From JACVRW01 sp963825345 (GTDB taxonomy: Bacteria > Actinomycetota > Thermoleophilia > Solirubrobacterales > Thermoleophilaceae): a DNA stretch of 64,000 bases. The stretch covers positions 62,001-126,000 of the forward strand of contig CAWGSQ010000001.1 in NCBI GenBank assembly GCA_963825345.1, in the 5' to 3' direction. This document shows, piece after piece, positions 48,738 to 58,041 of the stretch (the first letter of the stretch is position 1; every line of letters begins with the position of its first letter). Below the pieces are notes generated by a model. The model searched no databases. It saw only the letters and a list, made by a program, of their open reading frames with translations, and was not told where the DNA came from. Position numbers and translations under genes: made by a program.

Positions 48738-49402
48738 CCCTTCTCGGGATCGACACATCCACCTCCGCCGCCAACGCATGCGTCCTGCGCGCCGATGGAG
48801 AGTCGTTCGAGCTGGCGCCCCCGCCCGAGCGCCTCGGGCGGCCGCCGGCGCACGCCAGTGAGCTGATGCCCGCCGTGGCCGACGTGATGACCCGCGCGGA
48901 GGTTGGCTGGGCGGACCTGGACGCCATCGCGGTGGGGGTGGGTCCGGGCATGTTCACCGGCCTTCGCATCGGCATCGCCACGGCACGGGCGCTGGCCCGT
49001 GGAGCCGGCCTGCCGCTGCGCCCCGTGTCCTCGCTTGCCGCGCTCGCTGCCGGGATCGAGGCAGCGTTGAGGCTCCCGCTGATCGACGCGCGGAGGGGCG
49101 AGGTCTTCGGGGCGCTTTATGACGGCGACGAACGCGTCTGGCCGCCGCTCGCCATCCCCCCGGATGAGCTCGTCCGGCGTCTGGGTGACGAGGGATTCAC
49201 GCCGCTGGCAGCGGGAGACGGCTCGGTACGCTTTCGGGAGGTGCTCGAGGCGGCCGGAGTCCAGGTCGAGCCGGACGACGCCGAGTCCCATGTGGTGCGT
49301 GCGCTGCACGTCTGCCGCCTGGGAGCCGAGGCGGAAGACCGGCCGCCGGAGGCCGTTCTGCCCGACTATCTGAGAGACCCGGACGCCAAGCCGCAACAGT
49401 GA
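48734..49402 (+). CDS. tsaB: tRNA threonylcarbamoyladenosine biosynthesis protein TsaB
   Basis: 222 residues with the ASKHA-type N-terminus 'LLGIDTSTSAANACVLRADG' and the motif 'IAVGVGPGMFTGLRIGIATA'. It is the scaffold that pairs with TsaD. Starts at GTG 48734 inside the tsaE stop and ends overlapping rimI. Confidence 0.93.
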   Translation: MTLLGIDTSTSAANACVLRADGESFELAPPPERLGRPPAHASELMPAVADVMTRAEVGWADLDAIAVGVGPGMFTGLRIGIATARALARGAGLPLRPVSSLAALAAGIEAALRLPLIDARRGEVFGALYDGDERVWPPLAIPPDELVRRLGDEGFTPLAAGDGSVRFREVLEAAGVQVEPDDAESHVVRALHVCRLGAEAEDRPPEAVLPDYLRDPDAKPQQ

Positions 49403-49860
49403 CCCCCGAACTCGAGATCCGCCAGCTCGCCTACGCCGATCTGCCTCAGGTGATCGCGATCGAGCGCCGCGCGTTCCCCACGCCGTGGTCGCTCGCCATG
49501 TTCGTGCTCGAGCTGTCGAAGCCGTCCGGCATCTGCCTCGCCGCCCTCGATGAAGGCGTGATGGTGGGCTACCTGGTCTGCTCGCGCTACGACACCGTGT
49601 GGCACCTGATGAACGTGGCCGTGGATCCGCGCCGGCGCCGCCAGGGGATCGCGACCGCGCTGCTCGACCGGCTCTTCGAGCAGGCGGACAAGCCGAACGA
49701 GCAGTACACGCTCGAGGTGCGCACCTCGAACGACGGCGCCATCCGCCTGTACGAACGATTCGGCTTCCGCGCCGCGGGGCGCCGCCGCGCCTACTACCAC
49801 GACAACCGCGAGGACGCGCTCATCATGTGGCGGACCGTGGAGCAACGCACCACCGCGTGA
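49399..49860 (+). CDS. rimI: Ribosomal-protein-alanine N-acetyltransferase
   Basis: 153-residue GNAT acetyltransferase. 'QVIAIERRAFPTPWSLAMF' is the RimI N-terminal signature, the acetyl-CoA loop is 'VDPRRRRQGIATALLDRL', and 'NDGAIRLYERFGFRAAGRRR' completes the fold. RimI acetylates S18 and its gene is commonly found between tsaB and tsaD, as here. Confidence 0.94.
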   Translation: MTPELEIRQLAYADLPQVIAIERRAFPTPWSLAMFVLELSKPSGICLAALDEGVMVGYLVCSRYDTVWHLMNVAVDPRRRRQGIATALLDRLFEQADKPNEQYTLEVRTSNDGAIRLYERFGFRAAGRRRAYYHDNREDALIMWRTVEQRTTA

Positions 49861-50828
49861 TCCTCGCCCTCGAGACGAGCTGCGACGACACCTGCGCGGC
49901 CGTCGTGAGCGCCGACGGAGAGATCGCGTCGAACGTGATCGCATCGCAGGGCCTGCTGCACGCGCGCTACGGCGGCGTGGTCCCCGAGATCGCGTCGCGC
50001 CACCACCTGGAACTCGTGGACGCCGTCACGGCGGACGCGCTCGAGCGTGCGGGCGTCCGGCTCGACGACATCGAGACCGTGGCCGTGACGCACGGTCCCG
50101 GGCTGATCGGCGCGCTGCTCGTGGGCCTATCGTCCGCGAAGGCCCTTGCGGCCACTCGCCGCCTCCCGCTCGTGCCCGTGGATCACCTGCACGGGCATGT
50201 GGTGGCGAGCACGCTCGGCCCGCACCCCGTGGAGACGCCGTACCTGTCCCTTGTGGCCAGCGGCGGCCACACGTTCCTCGCGCGCGTGGATGACCCTTCG
50301 GCCTATTCGGTGCTCGGCCAGACGCTCGACGATGCCGCCGGCGAGGCCTTCGACAAGGGCGCCCGACTGCTTGGGCTCGGCTATCCGGGCGGCCCGGCGA
50401 TCGACCGACTCGCACGCGAGGGCGACCCCGGGGCGTTCGGTTTCCCCCGCAGTGCCCCGGGCGAGCTCGACTTCAGCTTCAGCGGGCTGAAGACGTCCCT
50501 TCTGTACACGATCCGTGGTCTGGGCGAGGGTGCCCAGTCACGCGCCGCGGACCTTGCCGCCTCGTATCAGCGCGCGATCGTCGACGCGCTCGTGGAGCGC
50601 ACGCGCGCGGCGCTCCGGCGCGAGGGTCTCGGGCGGCTGGCCATCGGAGGCGGCGTGGCGGCCAACTCGGAGCTGCGCGCGGCCGTGGAGGGGCTGGATG
50701 CGCGGGTGTGGGTCCCGCCGGTCGAGCTCTGCACCGACAACGCCGCGATGATCGCCGCCGCGGCGCGCTTCCTGGAGCCCGTGGAGTACCCCCACTACCT
50801 GAGCCTCGACGCGGCGGCCCGGCTCTAG
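49857..50828 (+). CDS. tsaD: tRNA threonylcarbamoyltransferase TsaD
   Basis: 323 residues. 'ILALETSCDDTCAAVVSADG', 'GGVVPEIASRHHLE', 'VTHGPGLIGALLVGLSSAKA' and the iron-binding 'VDHLHGHVVA' are diagnostic, followed by 'SGGHTFLARVDD' and 'GGGVAANSELR'. It transfers the threonylcarbamoyl group to A37. Its TAG shares CTAG 50825-50828 with the convergent antiporter gene. Confidence 0.96.
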   Translation: MILALETSCDDTCAAVVSADGEIASNVIASQGLLHARYGGVVPEIASRHHLELVDAVTADALERAGVRLDDIETVAVTHGPGLIGALLVGLSSAKALAATRRLPLVPVDHLHGHVVASTLGPHPVETPYLSLVASGGHTFLARVDDPSAYSVLGQTLDDAAGEAFDKGARLLGLGYPGGPAIDRLAREGDPGAFGFPRSAPGELDFSFSGLKTSLLYTIRGLGEGAQSRAADLAASYQRAIVDALVERTRAALRREGLGRLAIGGGVAANSELRAAVEGLDARVWVPPVELCTDNAAMIAAAARFLEPVEYPHYLSLDAAARL

Positions 50829-52402
50829 TTCTGGATCCTCGTCTCCTCGAGGTCCAGGTCGCGCTCCACGCTGCGCCTGATGTCCTCGCTGATCTCGCCT
50901 CGGTTGCGCATCTCGAGCAGCGCCTGGCGCTGGGCGTCGAACAGCTCGTACATGAGCCGCCGCCACGCATCGGCGCGGCCTTCGAAGTTCTCGTCCGCGC
51001 CGTCCTCGAGCGCACCGAAGCGCCTCTCCCTGTAGTCGAACATCTGGCGCGCGCGGCCCACGCTCTCGGGGCTGATCCAGTCAGGCTCGCCCAGCTCCTC
51101 GAGCCGTAGGAGCGCGGCCTCCGCGGCCCGCCGCCGAGCCAGCGTGTCCTCGTGGGTCTCCTCCCCGTCGTCCTCGATGCCAAGGCGGTTGATCAGCGGC
51201 CCCAGGGTGAGCCCCTGGCCCACAAGCGTCACGAGGATGACGGCGAACGCGAGGAAGATGATGAGGTCGCGCTCCGGGAAGGCTCCGCCGCCGTCCGTGG
51301 TCAGCGGGATCGCGAGCGCCGCGGCCAGCGACACCGAGCCGCGCATACCGGCCCATCCGACCACGAGGCGCTGGTCGGCGGGAATTCTCCGCGGGCGGGC
51401 CGTGTCGCGGCGGTCGAGCAGTCGCGACACGTAGGGAAGTGTGAACACCCACACCAGCCGCACGCCGATCACGACCGCGCTCACGAGCGCGCCCCAGACC
51501 ACGAGGTCGCCAGTCGCGGTCCCCGACAGGTCGTCGAGGATTCCAGGCAGCTGAAGCCCGACGAGCAGGAACAGCACCGCATTCAGAAGGAAGGTCAGGA
51601 TCTCCCAGACCGCCACGCCCTGGAGGCGCATGACGGGCGTGGTGAGCTGGGGCGTGTACCAGGCCATGAACAGCCCGGTGGTAACGGCCGCGATCACTCC
51701 GGAGAATCCCAGTTCCTCCGCGGGTATATAGGCGGCGTAGCCCGACAGGATCGAGATCGTGATCTCGGTCGGCGGGTCGTCGATCCGCGATCGGACCTCG
51801 CGGATCACCCAGCCGGCCGCCAGGCCCACGATCAGGCCACCGACTCCGCTGGCGATGAACTCGAGACTCGCGGTCAAAAGCGAAAACGAGCCGGAAACCA
51901 CCGCGGCGACGGCGAAGCGATAGAGGACGAGGGCGCTCCAGTCGTTGGTCAGGTTCTCGCCCTCGACGATCGCCACCAGCCGGCGCGGGGCGCCGACGCG
52001 GCGCATGATCTCGGCCGGCGCCACGGCGTCCGTCGGCGAGACGATCGCGCCGAGCACGAACGCCTCCGACCAGCCCAAGCCAATGACCTCATGGGCCACG
52101 ACCGCCACCGCGGCCATCGTCACGAACACGAGCGGGATCGCCAGCGCGGCAATGGCCTTGACGTTCCGGCGCAGCTCGCGCGCAGAGGTGAAGAAGGCCG
52201 CGCCGTACAGCAGCGGCGGGAGGAAGATCAGGAGCACGATGTCCGGATCGAGCTCCACGGACGGCACACCGGGCAGGAAGCCGATCACGGCGCCCCCAAG
52301 CACGAGCGTGATCGGGTAGGGAATCCGCAACAGGCCGGCGAGCACGGCGAGCGCGGCTGTGGCCACCAGGAGGCCGAAGACGAGCAGCTCGAAGTGGTCC
52401 AC
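50825..52402 (-). CDS. CPA1-family Na+/H+ antiporter
   Basis: 525 residues with about twelve helices. 'VLGAIVSPTDAVAPAEIMRR' and 'IVEGENLTNDWSALVLYRFA' (the Asn-Asp ion site) mark NhaP/CPA1 exchangers. A 150-residue hydrophilic C-terminal domain ('RLEELGEPDWISPESVGRAR') probably senses pH or regulates transport. ATG 52402 is 27 bases from the divergent glutaredoxin-like gene. Confidence 0.93.
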   Translation of the reverse strand: MDHFELLVFGLLVATAALAVLAGLLRIPYPITLVLGGAVIGFLPGVPSVELDPDIVLLIFLPPLLYGAAFFTSARELRRNVKAIAALAIPLVFVTMAAVAVVAHEVIGLGWSEAFVLGAIVSPTDAVAPAEIMRRVGAPRRLVAIVEGENLTNDWSALVLYRFAVAAVVSGSFSLLTASLEFIASGVGGLIVGLAAGWVIREVRSRIDDPPTEITISILSGYAAYIPAEELGFSGVIAAVTTGLFMAWYTPQLTTPVMRLQGVAVWEILTFLLNAVLFLLVGLQLPGILDDLSGTATGDLVVWGALVSAVVIGVRLVWVFTLPYVSRLLDRRDTARPRRIPADQRLVVGWAGMRGSVSLAAALAIPLTTDGGGAFPERDLIIFLAFAVILVTLVGQGLTLGPLINRLGIEDDGEETHEDTLARRRAAEAALLRLEELGEPDWISPESVGRARQMFDYRERRFGALEDGADENFEGRADAWRRLMYELFDAQRQALLEMRNRGEISEDIRRSVERDLDLEETRIQN

Positions 52403-52429
52403 GCGAAAAGAGTGGCAGCATCATCTGCG

Positions 52430-52678
52430 ATGGCGCTCGTCACGCTCTACGGCAAGCCCGGATGCCACCTGTGCGACGACGCCCGCGGGGTCGTCCAGCG
52501 GGTGCGCGCGCAGCGGCCGTTCGAGCTCGACGAGGTGGACGTGTCGCTCGACCCCACGCTGCATCTGGAGTACGGCGAGCGTATCCCGGTACTTGCCCTT
52601 GACGGCGTGGAGCTGTTCGAGTTCCACGTCGAGGAGGCGGCCCTGTTGCAGCACCTAGATAGAGTGGACGGCTCGTGA
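52430..52678 (+). CDS. Glutaredoxin-like protein
   Basis: 82 residues. 'LVTLYGKPGCHLCDDARGVV' carries the CxxC redox motif and 'ERIPVLALDGVELFEFHV' the cis-Pro. DUF836-type members lack clear glutaredoxin activity data. Its last bases contain the rex -10 element and its TGA overlaps the rex start, so it is linked to the redox regulator. Confidence 0.9.
   Translation: MALVTLYGKPGCHLCDDARGVVQRVRAQRPFELDEVDVSLDPTLHLEYGERIPVLALDGVELFEFHVEEAALLQHLDRVDGS
52660..52665 (+). promoter_or_regulatory. -10-like element TAGAGT of rex
   Basis: TAGAGT, inside the last codons of the glutaredoxin-like gene, lies 9 bases before GTG 52675. Confidence 0.5.
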
Positions 52679-53367
52679 ATTTCGACGACCCCACAGCGGG
52701 CGGCGTCGGGCTTCAACCGGGTCGCCCGGACGGCGAACCGGTGGCCTCGGAGCGGCTCTCGCTCGGGGTGGCTGCCCGGCTGTCGCGCTATCTGCAGGTA
52801 TTGACCCAGGCCAAGAAGATGGGGCGCGAGACGATCTCGTCCCAGGAGCTGGCCGACTACACGCACGTCAACTCCACGCAGATCCGCCGAGACCTGTCCG
52901 GATTCGGCAAGTTCGGCAAGCGCGGGGTGGGCTACAACGTCGACTCGCTGGTCTCGCAGATCCGCAAGATCCTGCGGACCACCGGCAAGCACAACATCGC
53001 GCTGTTCGGGGCGGGCAACCTCGGCCAGGCGATCGCGGGGTCGGACATCTTCGCGGACCATGGCTTCAGGGTTGTGGCGCTGTTCGACAAGGATCCGGAC
53101 AAGGTCGGCAACGAGATCGGCGACGCCCTCACCGTGCGGCCGTACGACGAGCTCGAGAAGGTGATCCGCGAGGAGGACGTGGTGGTGGGCGTGCTCGCTG
53201 TGCCCACCGAGGCGGCCCAGGAGGTAGCCGACGACCTCGTCGAGGCCGGCGTGAAGATCATCTTCAACTACTCAGAAGCCCTGCTGCAGGTTCCGCCCGA
53301 GGTCACGGTTCACACCTCGAGCCCGGCCGTGGACCTGCTCTACGCGCTCTACTTCTACCTCACCTAA
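52675..53367 (+). CDS. rex: Redox-sensing transcriptional repressor Rex
   Basis: 230 residues: N-terminal winged helix ('RLSRYLQVLTQAKKMGRETI', 'HVNSTQIRRDLSGFGKFGKR') and a Rossmann domain with 'NIALFGAGNLGQAIAGSDIF' that binds NADH/NAD+. The last helix 'AVDLLYALYFYLT' swaps between subunits. It normally represses respiration and fermentation genes when NADH is low; no Rex operator was found in the window. Confidence 0.96.
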   Translation: MNFDDPTAGGVGLQPGRPDGEPVASERLSLGVAARLSRYLQVLTQAKKMGRETISSQELADYTHVNSTQIRRDLSGFGKFGKRGVGYNVDSLVSQIRKILRTTGKHNIALFGAGNLGQAIAGSDIFADHGFRVVALFDKDPDKVGNEIGDALTVRPYDELEKVIREEDVVVGVLAVPTEAAQEVADDLVEAGVKIIFNYSEALLQVPPEVTVHTSSPAVDLLYALYFYLT

Positions 53368-53377
53368 GACCTCTTCC

Positions 53378-54523
53378 ATGTTGGACATGCCGAGGGTCAG
53401 GGAGGTCTTCGAGGCCTCGACGGACTTCACGGTCGGGTTGGAGGAGGAGTTCGCGATTCTCGACCCGAGCACGCTGTCGCTCGACCAGCGCTTCGAGGAT
53501 CTGCGCGCAGCTGGGCAGGAGGATGCCGTGCTCGCCGAGGCCATTGCCGGCGAGCTGATCAAGTCCGAGATCGAGATCCGCTCGGGCCGCGGAGAGAACT
53601 TCGCCGACGCCGTGGCAAGGCAGCGCGACGCACGCTCGCGTCTGTTCGCGCTCGCCGCACGGCATGACGCGCTGCTCGGCGCCACCGGCACGCATCCGTG
53701 GAGTCCCTGGCAGGAGCAGGAGATCATCGACACCGAGCACTACCGCCGCGTCCAGGAGTCGCTCCAGTACGTCGCGTGGCGCAACAACACCTTCAGCCTG
53801 CACGTGCACGTGGGGGTGCACGGGGCGGAGCGGGCGATTCGCGTGTGCGACCGCCTGCGGGGGGTGATGCCCGAGCTGCTCGCGATCTCGGCCAACTCTC
53901 CGTTCCTCGACGGGCGCCACTCGGGGCTCCACTCGGCTCGCTCCCAGATCTTCACGAAGAGCTTTCCGCGCTGCGGGATACCGGACGCGTTCGGCGGCTG
54001 GCAGGCGTACGCCGACTACATCGACTTCCTCGTGCGGACGAAGTCCATCATCGAGTTCACGCAGGTGTGGTGGAGCGTGCGGCCGCACCACTCGTACGGG
54101 ACCGTCGAGATGCGCATCTGCGACGCGCAGACGAGCGCCGACGACTCCACGGCGCTCGCCGGGCTGATCACGGCCTGCATCGCGCAGGCGGCGCTCGACC
54201 ACGACGAGGGGGTCCCGTTCGAGGATCCGCCGGGTCGCATGATCGAGGAGAACTTCTGGAGGGCGATCCGCAACGGGCTCGACGGCAAGCTGATCGACCT
54301 GGACCGGGCGGAGGAGTACCCGGCGGCGGCCGCGCTCGACCGACTGCTGGCCTGGACGGCGCCGGCGCGCGGCGTGCTCGGCATCGATCCCGCCCTACCG
54401 GAGCAGAACGGGGCCCAGCGCCAGAAGCGTGCTCTGGCGGAAGGGGCCAGTATGGAAGACATCTATGCCGCCGAGGTGGCGCTCACTCAGCGCACCTACG
54501 CGGCCGAGGAGGTGGCCACGTGA
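53378..54523 (+). CDS. YbdK-type carboxylate-amine ligase / glutamate-cysteine ligase (GCS2)
   Basis: 381 residues. 'FTVGLEEEFAILDPSTLSLD' and 'GELIKSEIEIRSGRGENFAD' are the ATP- and metal-binding motifs, with 'NNTFSLHVHVGVHGAERAI' and 'WWSVRPHHSYGTVEMRICDA'. Known members ligate glutamate to an amine; in actinobacteria a relative makes gamma-glutamylcysteine for ergothioneine. The neighbourhood (glutaredoxin, Rex) fits a low-molecular-weight thiol role, but this is inference. Starts 10 bases after rex. Confidence 0.92.
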   Translation: MLDMPRVREVFEASTDFTVGLEEEFAILDPSTLSLDQRFEDLRAAGQEDAVLAEAIAGELIKSEIEIRSGRGENFADAVARQRDARSRLFALAARHDALLGATGTHPWSPWQEQEIIDTEHYRRVQESLQYVAWRNNTFSLHVHVGVHGAERAIRVCDRLRGVMPELLAISANSPFLDGRHSGLHSARSQIFTKSFPRCGIPDAFGGWQAYADYIDFLVRTKSIIEFTQVWWSVRPHHSYGTVEMRICDAQTSADDSTALAGLITACIAQAALDHDEGVPFEDPPGRMIEENFWRAIRNGLDGKLIDLDRAEEYPAAAALDRLLAWTAPARGVLGIDPALPEQNGAQRQKRALAEGASMEDIYAAEVALTQRTYAAEEVAT

Positions 54524-54876
54524 ACGAGCCGGAGCAGCCGACTGAGGAGCAGCTCCTCGAGGCCCTGAAGCAGATCAAGACCGAGGATGTGGTCCTCCAG
54601 ACGGTCGCCACCCTCGTGAACCTCGCCGGCCAGAAGCTGTCCGTGGAGGGGGCGAAGGACCCGGCGGAGGCGCAGAGGGCAATCGACGCGGCCCGGCAGA
54701 TGCTGCCGCTGGTTCCGGAGGAGGCGGTGGCCCCGATCCAGAACGCGCTCGACCAGGTCCAGATGCTCTTCGTGCGCGAGACGTCCGGGCAGGCCCCTGA
54801 GCCTGGGCAGGCCTCCGAGCAGCCGCCGAAGGAAGAGCCCCCGCCGCAGTCGAAGATCTGGACGCCCGGCTCGTGA
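54520..54876 (+). CDS. DUF1844-family protein
   Basis: 118 residues: 'QLLEALKQIKTEDVVLQTVA' and 'QRAIDAARQMLPLVPEEAV' match DUF1844, then a Pro/Glu-rich tail ends in 'SKIWTPGS'. Function unknown. It overlaps both neighbours as GTGA, so GCS2, this gene and mtnP are translated from one mRNA. Confidence 0.85.
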   Translation: MNEPEQPTEEQLLEALKQIKTEDVVLQTVATLVNLAGQKLSVEGAKDPAEAQRAIDAARQMLPLVPEEAVAPIQNALDQVQMLFVRETSGQAPEPGQASEQPPKEEPPPQSKIWTPGS

Positions 54877-55664
54877 TCGGAGTCTTCGGAGGATCCGGCT
54901 TCTACCGGTTCCTGGACGACATGACCGAGGTGCCGGTGGCCACGCCATACGGGCCGCCCTCGGCGCCGGTTCGCGTCGGAACGATCGAGGGGACCGAGGT
55001 CGCGTTCATGCCGCGCCACGGGGACGAGCACTCGCTTCCACCTCACCGCATCAACTACAGGGCGAACATCTGGGCGATGAAGGAGGTCGGGGTCGACCGC
55101 ATCGTCGGCCCATCGGCCTGCGGATCGCTGAAGCCGGAGCTCGAGCCCGGCACGTTCGTGATCTGCGACCAGTTCGTGGATCGCACCGCGGCTCGCGAGA
55201 GCACTTTCTACGACGGGCCGCAGACCACGCACGTCTCGGCGGCCGATCCCTACTGCCCGGATCTGCGCAAGATCCTTACCGAGGCGGCGCGCGAGGAGGG
55301 CCTCCCGGTGGTGGAGGGCGGGACCGTGGTCGTGATCGAGGGGCCGCGTTTCTCCACGAGGGCCGAATCGCGTTGGTACACGGACTCCGGCTTCGACGTG
55401 ATCAACATGACCCAGTACCCAGAGTGCTGGCTCGCCCGGGAGCTCGAGCTCTGTTACGCGAACATCTCGATCATCACCGACTACGACGTCGGCCTCGAGG
55501 ACAGGCCAGACGTCGCGCCGGTGTCGGCGGATATGGCGTTCGGCGCGTTTCGCGAGAACCTCGATAGACTGCGCGCGCTCCTGTTCCGGGCGGTGCCGAA
55601 GATCGGCCCACAGCCGGACGACATCTGCGCGACGGCGCTGGACAGCGCAATCGTCCACCACTAG
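54873..55664 (+). CDS. mtnP: S-methyl-5'-thioadenosine phosphorylase
   Basis: 263 residues. 'IGVFGGSGFYRFL', 'AFMPRHGDEHSLPPHRINYR' and 'VVIEGPRFSTRAESRWYTDS' are family motifs, and 'NMTQYPECWLARELELCYA' shows the MTAP-type base pocket rather than a standard purine phosphorylase. Phosphorolysis of methylthioadenosine recycles adenine and methionine carbon. Starts at GTG 54873. Confidence 0.93.
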   Translation: MIGVFGGSGFYRFLDDMTEVPVATPYGPPSAPVRVGTIEGTEVAFMPRHGDEHSLPPHRINYRANIWAMKEVGVDRIVGPSACGSLKPELEPGTFVICDQFVDRTAARESTFYDGPQTTHVSAADPYCPDLRKILTEAAREEGLPVVEGGTVVVIEGPRFSTRAESRWYTDSGFDVINMTQYPECWLARELELCYANISIITDYDVGLEDRPDVAPVSADMAFGAFRENLDRLRALLFRAVPKIGPQPDDICATALDSAIVHH

Positions 55665-55713
55665 GCGGGGGCCGCGCGCTGACCCTTCTGACTCAAACCG
55701 GAGGACATACCCC

Positions 55714-57813
55714 TTGGAATTCCTGACTGACTGGGGCGTGGTAATCGCGCTCGTGTGCGCTGGCTGCGCGCTGATCTACGGCGTCGTTACCTCGCGCTGG
55801 CTGCTCGCGCTCTCGCCCGGGAACCAGGAGATGCAGGACATCTCCATGGCCGTGCAGGAAGGCGCGAAAGCGTACCTCCGCCGCCAGTACACGATCATCG
55901 CCGGCGTCGCCGTCGTGTTGGCGATCGTGCTGGCGATCGGGCTCGAGGCTCAGGACGCCAACGGCATCCTCGTGGCAATCGGCTTCCTGATCGGCGGCAC
56001 CTTCTCGGGGGCGGCCGGCTTCATCGGGATGAACGTCTCGGTTCGCGCGAACGCTCGCGTGGCCGAGTCGGCGCGCTCGGGTGTGTCCAAGGCGCTCGAG
56101 GTGGCGTTCAAGGGCGGTGCCGTGACCGGCATGCTCGTCGCGGGGCTCGCGCTGCTCGGCGTGGCCGGCTACTACGGCGTGCTGATACTCGCCGGCACCG
56201 ACGAGCGGGACGCGATCGACGCCCTCCTCGGCCTCGGTTTCGGTGGATCGCTGATCTCCGTCTTCGCCCGTCTGGGCGGCGGCATCTTCACCAAGGCGGC
56301 CGACGTGGGCGCCGACCTCGTCGGCAAGATCGAGGCCGGAATCCCCGAGGACGACCCGCGCAACCCGGCCGTGATCGCGGACAACGTGGGCGACAACGTC
56401 GGCGACTGCGCCGGCATGGCCGCGGACCTGTTCGAGACCTATGCCGTGACGGCGGTTGCCGTGATGCTGCTCGGTGTCCTGACCTTCCAGGAGATTGGCA
56501 CCGTCGCGACCTACCCGCTCGTCATCGGCGGCGTGTCGCTCGTGGCCTCGATCATCGGCACGTACGCGGTCCGCAGCCGCGCCGGCAACGTCGAGCGGGC
56601 CCTCTACCAGGGGCTGATCGTGTCCGGCGTGCTGGCCGCAATAGCGTTCCTCCCGATCACGCTGATCATGCTGGACGACCTCACCTACAAGGAGGGCGTC
56701 TCCGACCTGCTGCGCGCCGGCTCCGACGCGCCCACCGCGATCAAGCTGTGGTTCTGCACGCTCGTCGGCGTGGGTGTCACGGCCGGCCTGTTCGTTATCA
56801 CGGACTACTACACGTCCACGCGCTTCCGGCCGGTTCGCACAACGGCCCGGGCGTCGCAGACAGGCCACGCCACCAACATCATCCAGGGCCTCGCCCAGGG
56901 CTTCCAGTCCACCGCGGCCCCGGCGCTCCTGCTCGTCGGCGGGATCCTGCTCGCCAACGAGCTGGCCGGCATCTACGGGATCGGCGTGGCGGTGATGGCG
57001 CAGCTCTCGCTCACCGGACTGATCGTGGCGCTCGACGCCTTCGGGCCGATCACCGACAACGCCGGTGGCATCGCCGAGATGGCGGACCTGCCGGAGGAAG
57101 TGCGGAACGTGACCGATCCCCTGGACGCCGTCGGCAATACGACAAAGGCAGTCACCAAGGGGTATGCGATCGGGTCCGCAGTCCTTGCGGCCTTGGTCTT
57201 GTTCGCAGCCTTCGTGGAGGAGCTCCGTGAGGAGGCGGCCAAGGAGGGCGCGCAGGTGGTCAGCTTCGACATCTCGCAACCCGAGGTGCTCGTGGGGCTG
57301 ATCGTCGGAGGCATGATGGTCTACCTGTTCGCCGCGCTGGCGATCGAGGCCGTGGGCCGCGCCGGCGCGGGCGTGGTCGAGGAGGTGCGCCGGCAGTTCA
57401 GGGAGAAGCCGGGCATCATGGATTACACCGAGAAGCCGGACTACGCCCAGGCCGTCGCGATCGTGACCGCCTCGGCGCAGAAGGAGATGATCATCCCGGC
57501 GCTGATTCCGATCGTGGTCACGCTCGTGGTCGGCCTGCTCTCGACCCAGGCACTCGGCGGCCTCCTGATCGGCGTGATCGTGGTCGGCTTCTTCATGGCC
57601 GTGTCGATGACGGCCGGCGGCGGCGCCTGGGACAACGCCAAGAAGCTGATCGAGGACGGCGAATACGGCGGAAAGGGCTCGGAGGCCCACGCGGCCTCGG
57701 TCACCGGCGACACGGTCGGCGACCCCTACAAGGACACCGCCGGCCCAGCGATCAACCCGATGATCAAGGTCGCGAACATCGTGGCCCTCCTGATCATCCC
57801 GTTCCTGGTCTAA
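55714..57813 (+). CDS. hppA: Membrane H+-translocating pyrophosphatase
   Basis: 699 residues, about sixteen helices. The PPi site 'KAADVGADLVGKIEAGIPED' and 'DDPRNPAVIADNVGDNVGDC' are intact. Residues 474-479 are GNTTKA: Lys478 instead of Ala is the known mark of potassium-independent enzymes. It would turn PPi hydrolysis into proton export. TTG 55714 follows GGAGGACATA (GGAGG 55701-55705). A hairpin lies 19 bases after the stop. Confidence 0.96.
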   Translation: MEFLTDWGVVIALVCAGCALIYGVVTSRWLLALSPGNQEMQDISMAVQEGAKAYLRRQYTIIAGVAVVLAIVLAIGLEAQDANGILVAIGFLIGGTFSGAAGFIGMNVSVRANARVAESARSGVSKALEVAFKGGAVTGMLVAGLALLGVAGYYGVLILAGTDERDAIDALLGLGFGGSLISVFARLGGGIFTKAADVGADLVGKIEAGIPEDDPRNPAVIADNVGDNVGDCAGMAADLFETYAVTAVAVMLLGVLTFQEIGTVATYPLVIGGVSLVASIIGTYAVRSRAGNVERALYQGLIVSGVLAAIAFLPITLIMLDDLTYKEGVSDLLRAGSDAPTAIKLWFCTLVGVGVTAGLFVITDYYTSTRFRPVRTTARASQTGHATNIIQGLAQGFQSTAAPALLLVGGILLANELAGIYGIGVAVMAQLSLTGLIVALDAFGPITDNAGGIAEMADLPEEVRNVTDPLDAVGNTTKAVTKGYAIGSAVLAALVLFAAFVEELREEAAKEGAQVVSFDISQPEVLVGLIVGGMMVYLFAALAIEAVGRAGAGVVEEVRRQFREKPGIMDYTEKPDYAQAVAIVTASAQKEMIIPALIPIVVTLVVGLLSTQALGGLLIGVIVVGFFMAVSMTAGGGAWDNAKKLIEDGEYGGKGSEAHAASVTGDTVGDPYKDTAGPAINPMIKVANIVALLIIPFLV

Positions 57814-57831
57814 CCAACGCCACTCCGGCGG

Positions 57832-57860
57832 ACGGCCCGGCCGCCATGCGGCAGGGCCGT
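57832..57860. terminator. GC-rich hairpin after hppA
   Basis: ACGGCCC/GGGCCGT (57832-57838, 57854-57860) with an inner GCCGC-CAT-GCGGC stem. No T-run follows, so termination is likely but not certain. The rest of 57861-58041 holds no gene that I can support; TATAGC (58018-58023) and GGAGAG (58027-58032) precede the next gene. Confidence 0.55.
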
Positions 57861-58041
57861 GCCGACCGCCGGCCACCAGCAAGCCAAACCGCCCGGCCGC
57901 GTCGCGCGGCGAGCCTCACGGCCCGCGCGCCACGGTCGCAACGCACCCGTCACACAGGTCACCCACACGTAACACCACCGCTGCCACCCTCGCCAGGTGG
58001 GGAACGAGGCGGGCGGATATAGCAACGGAGAGACCCCACCT

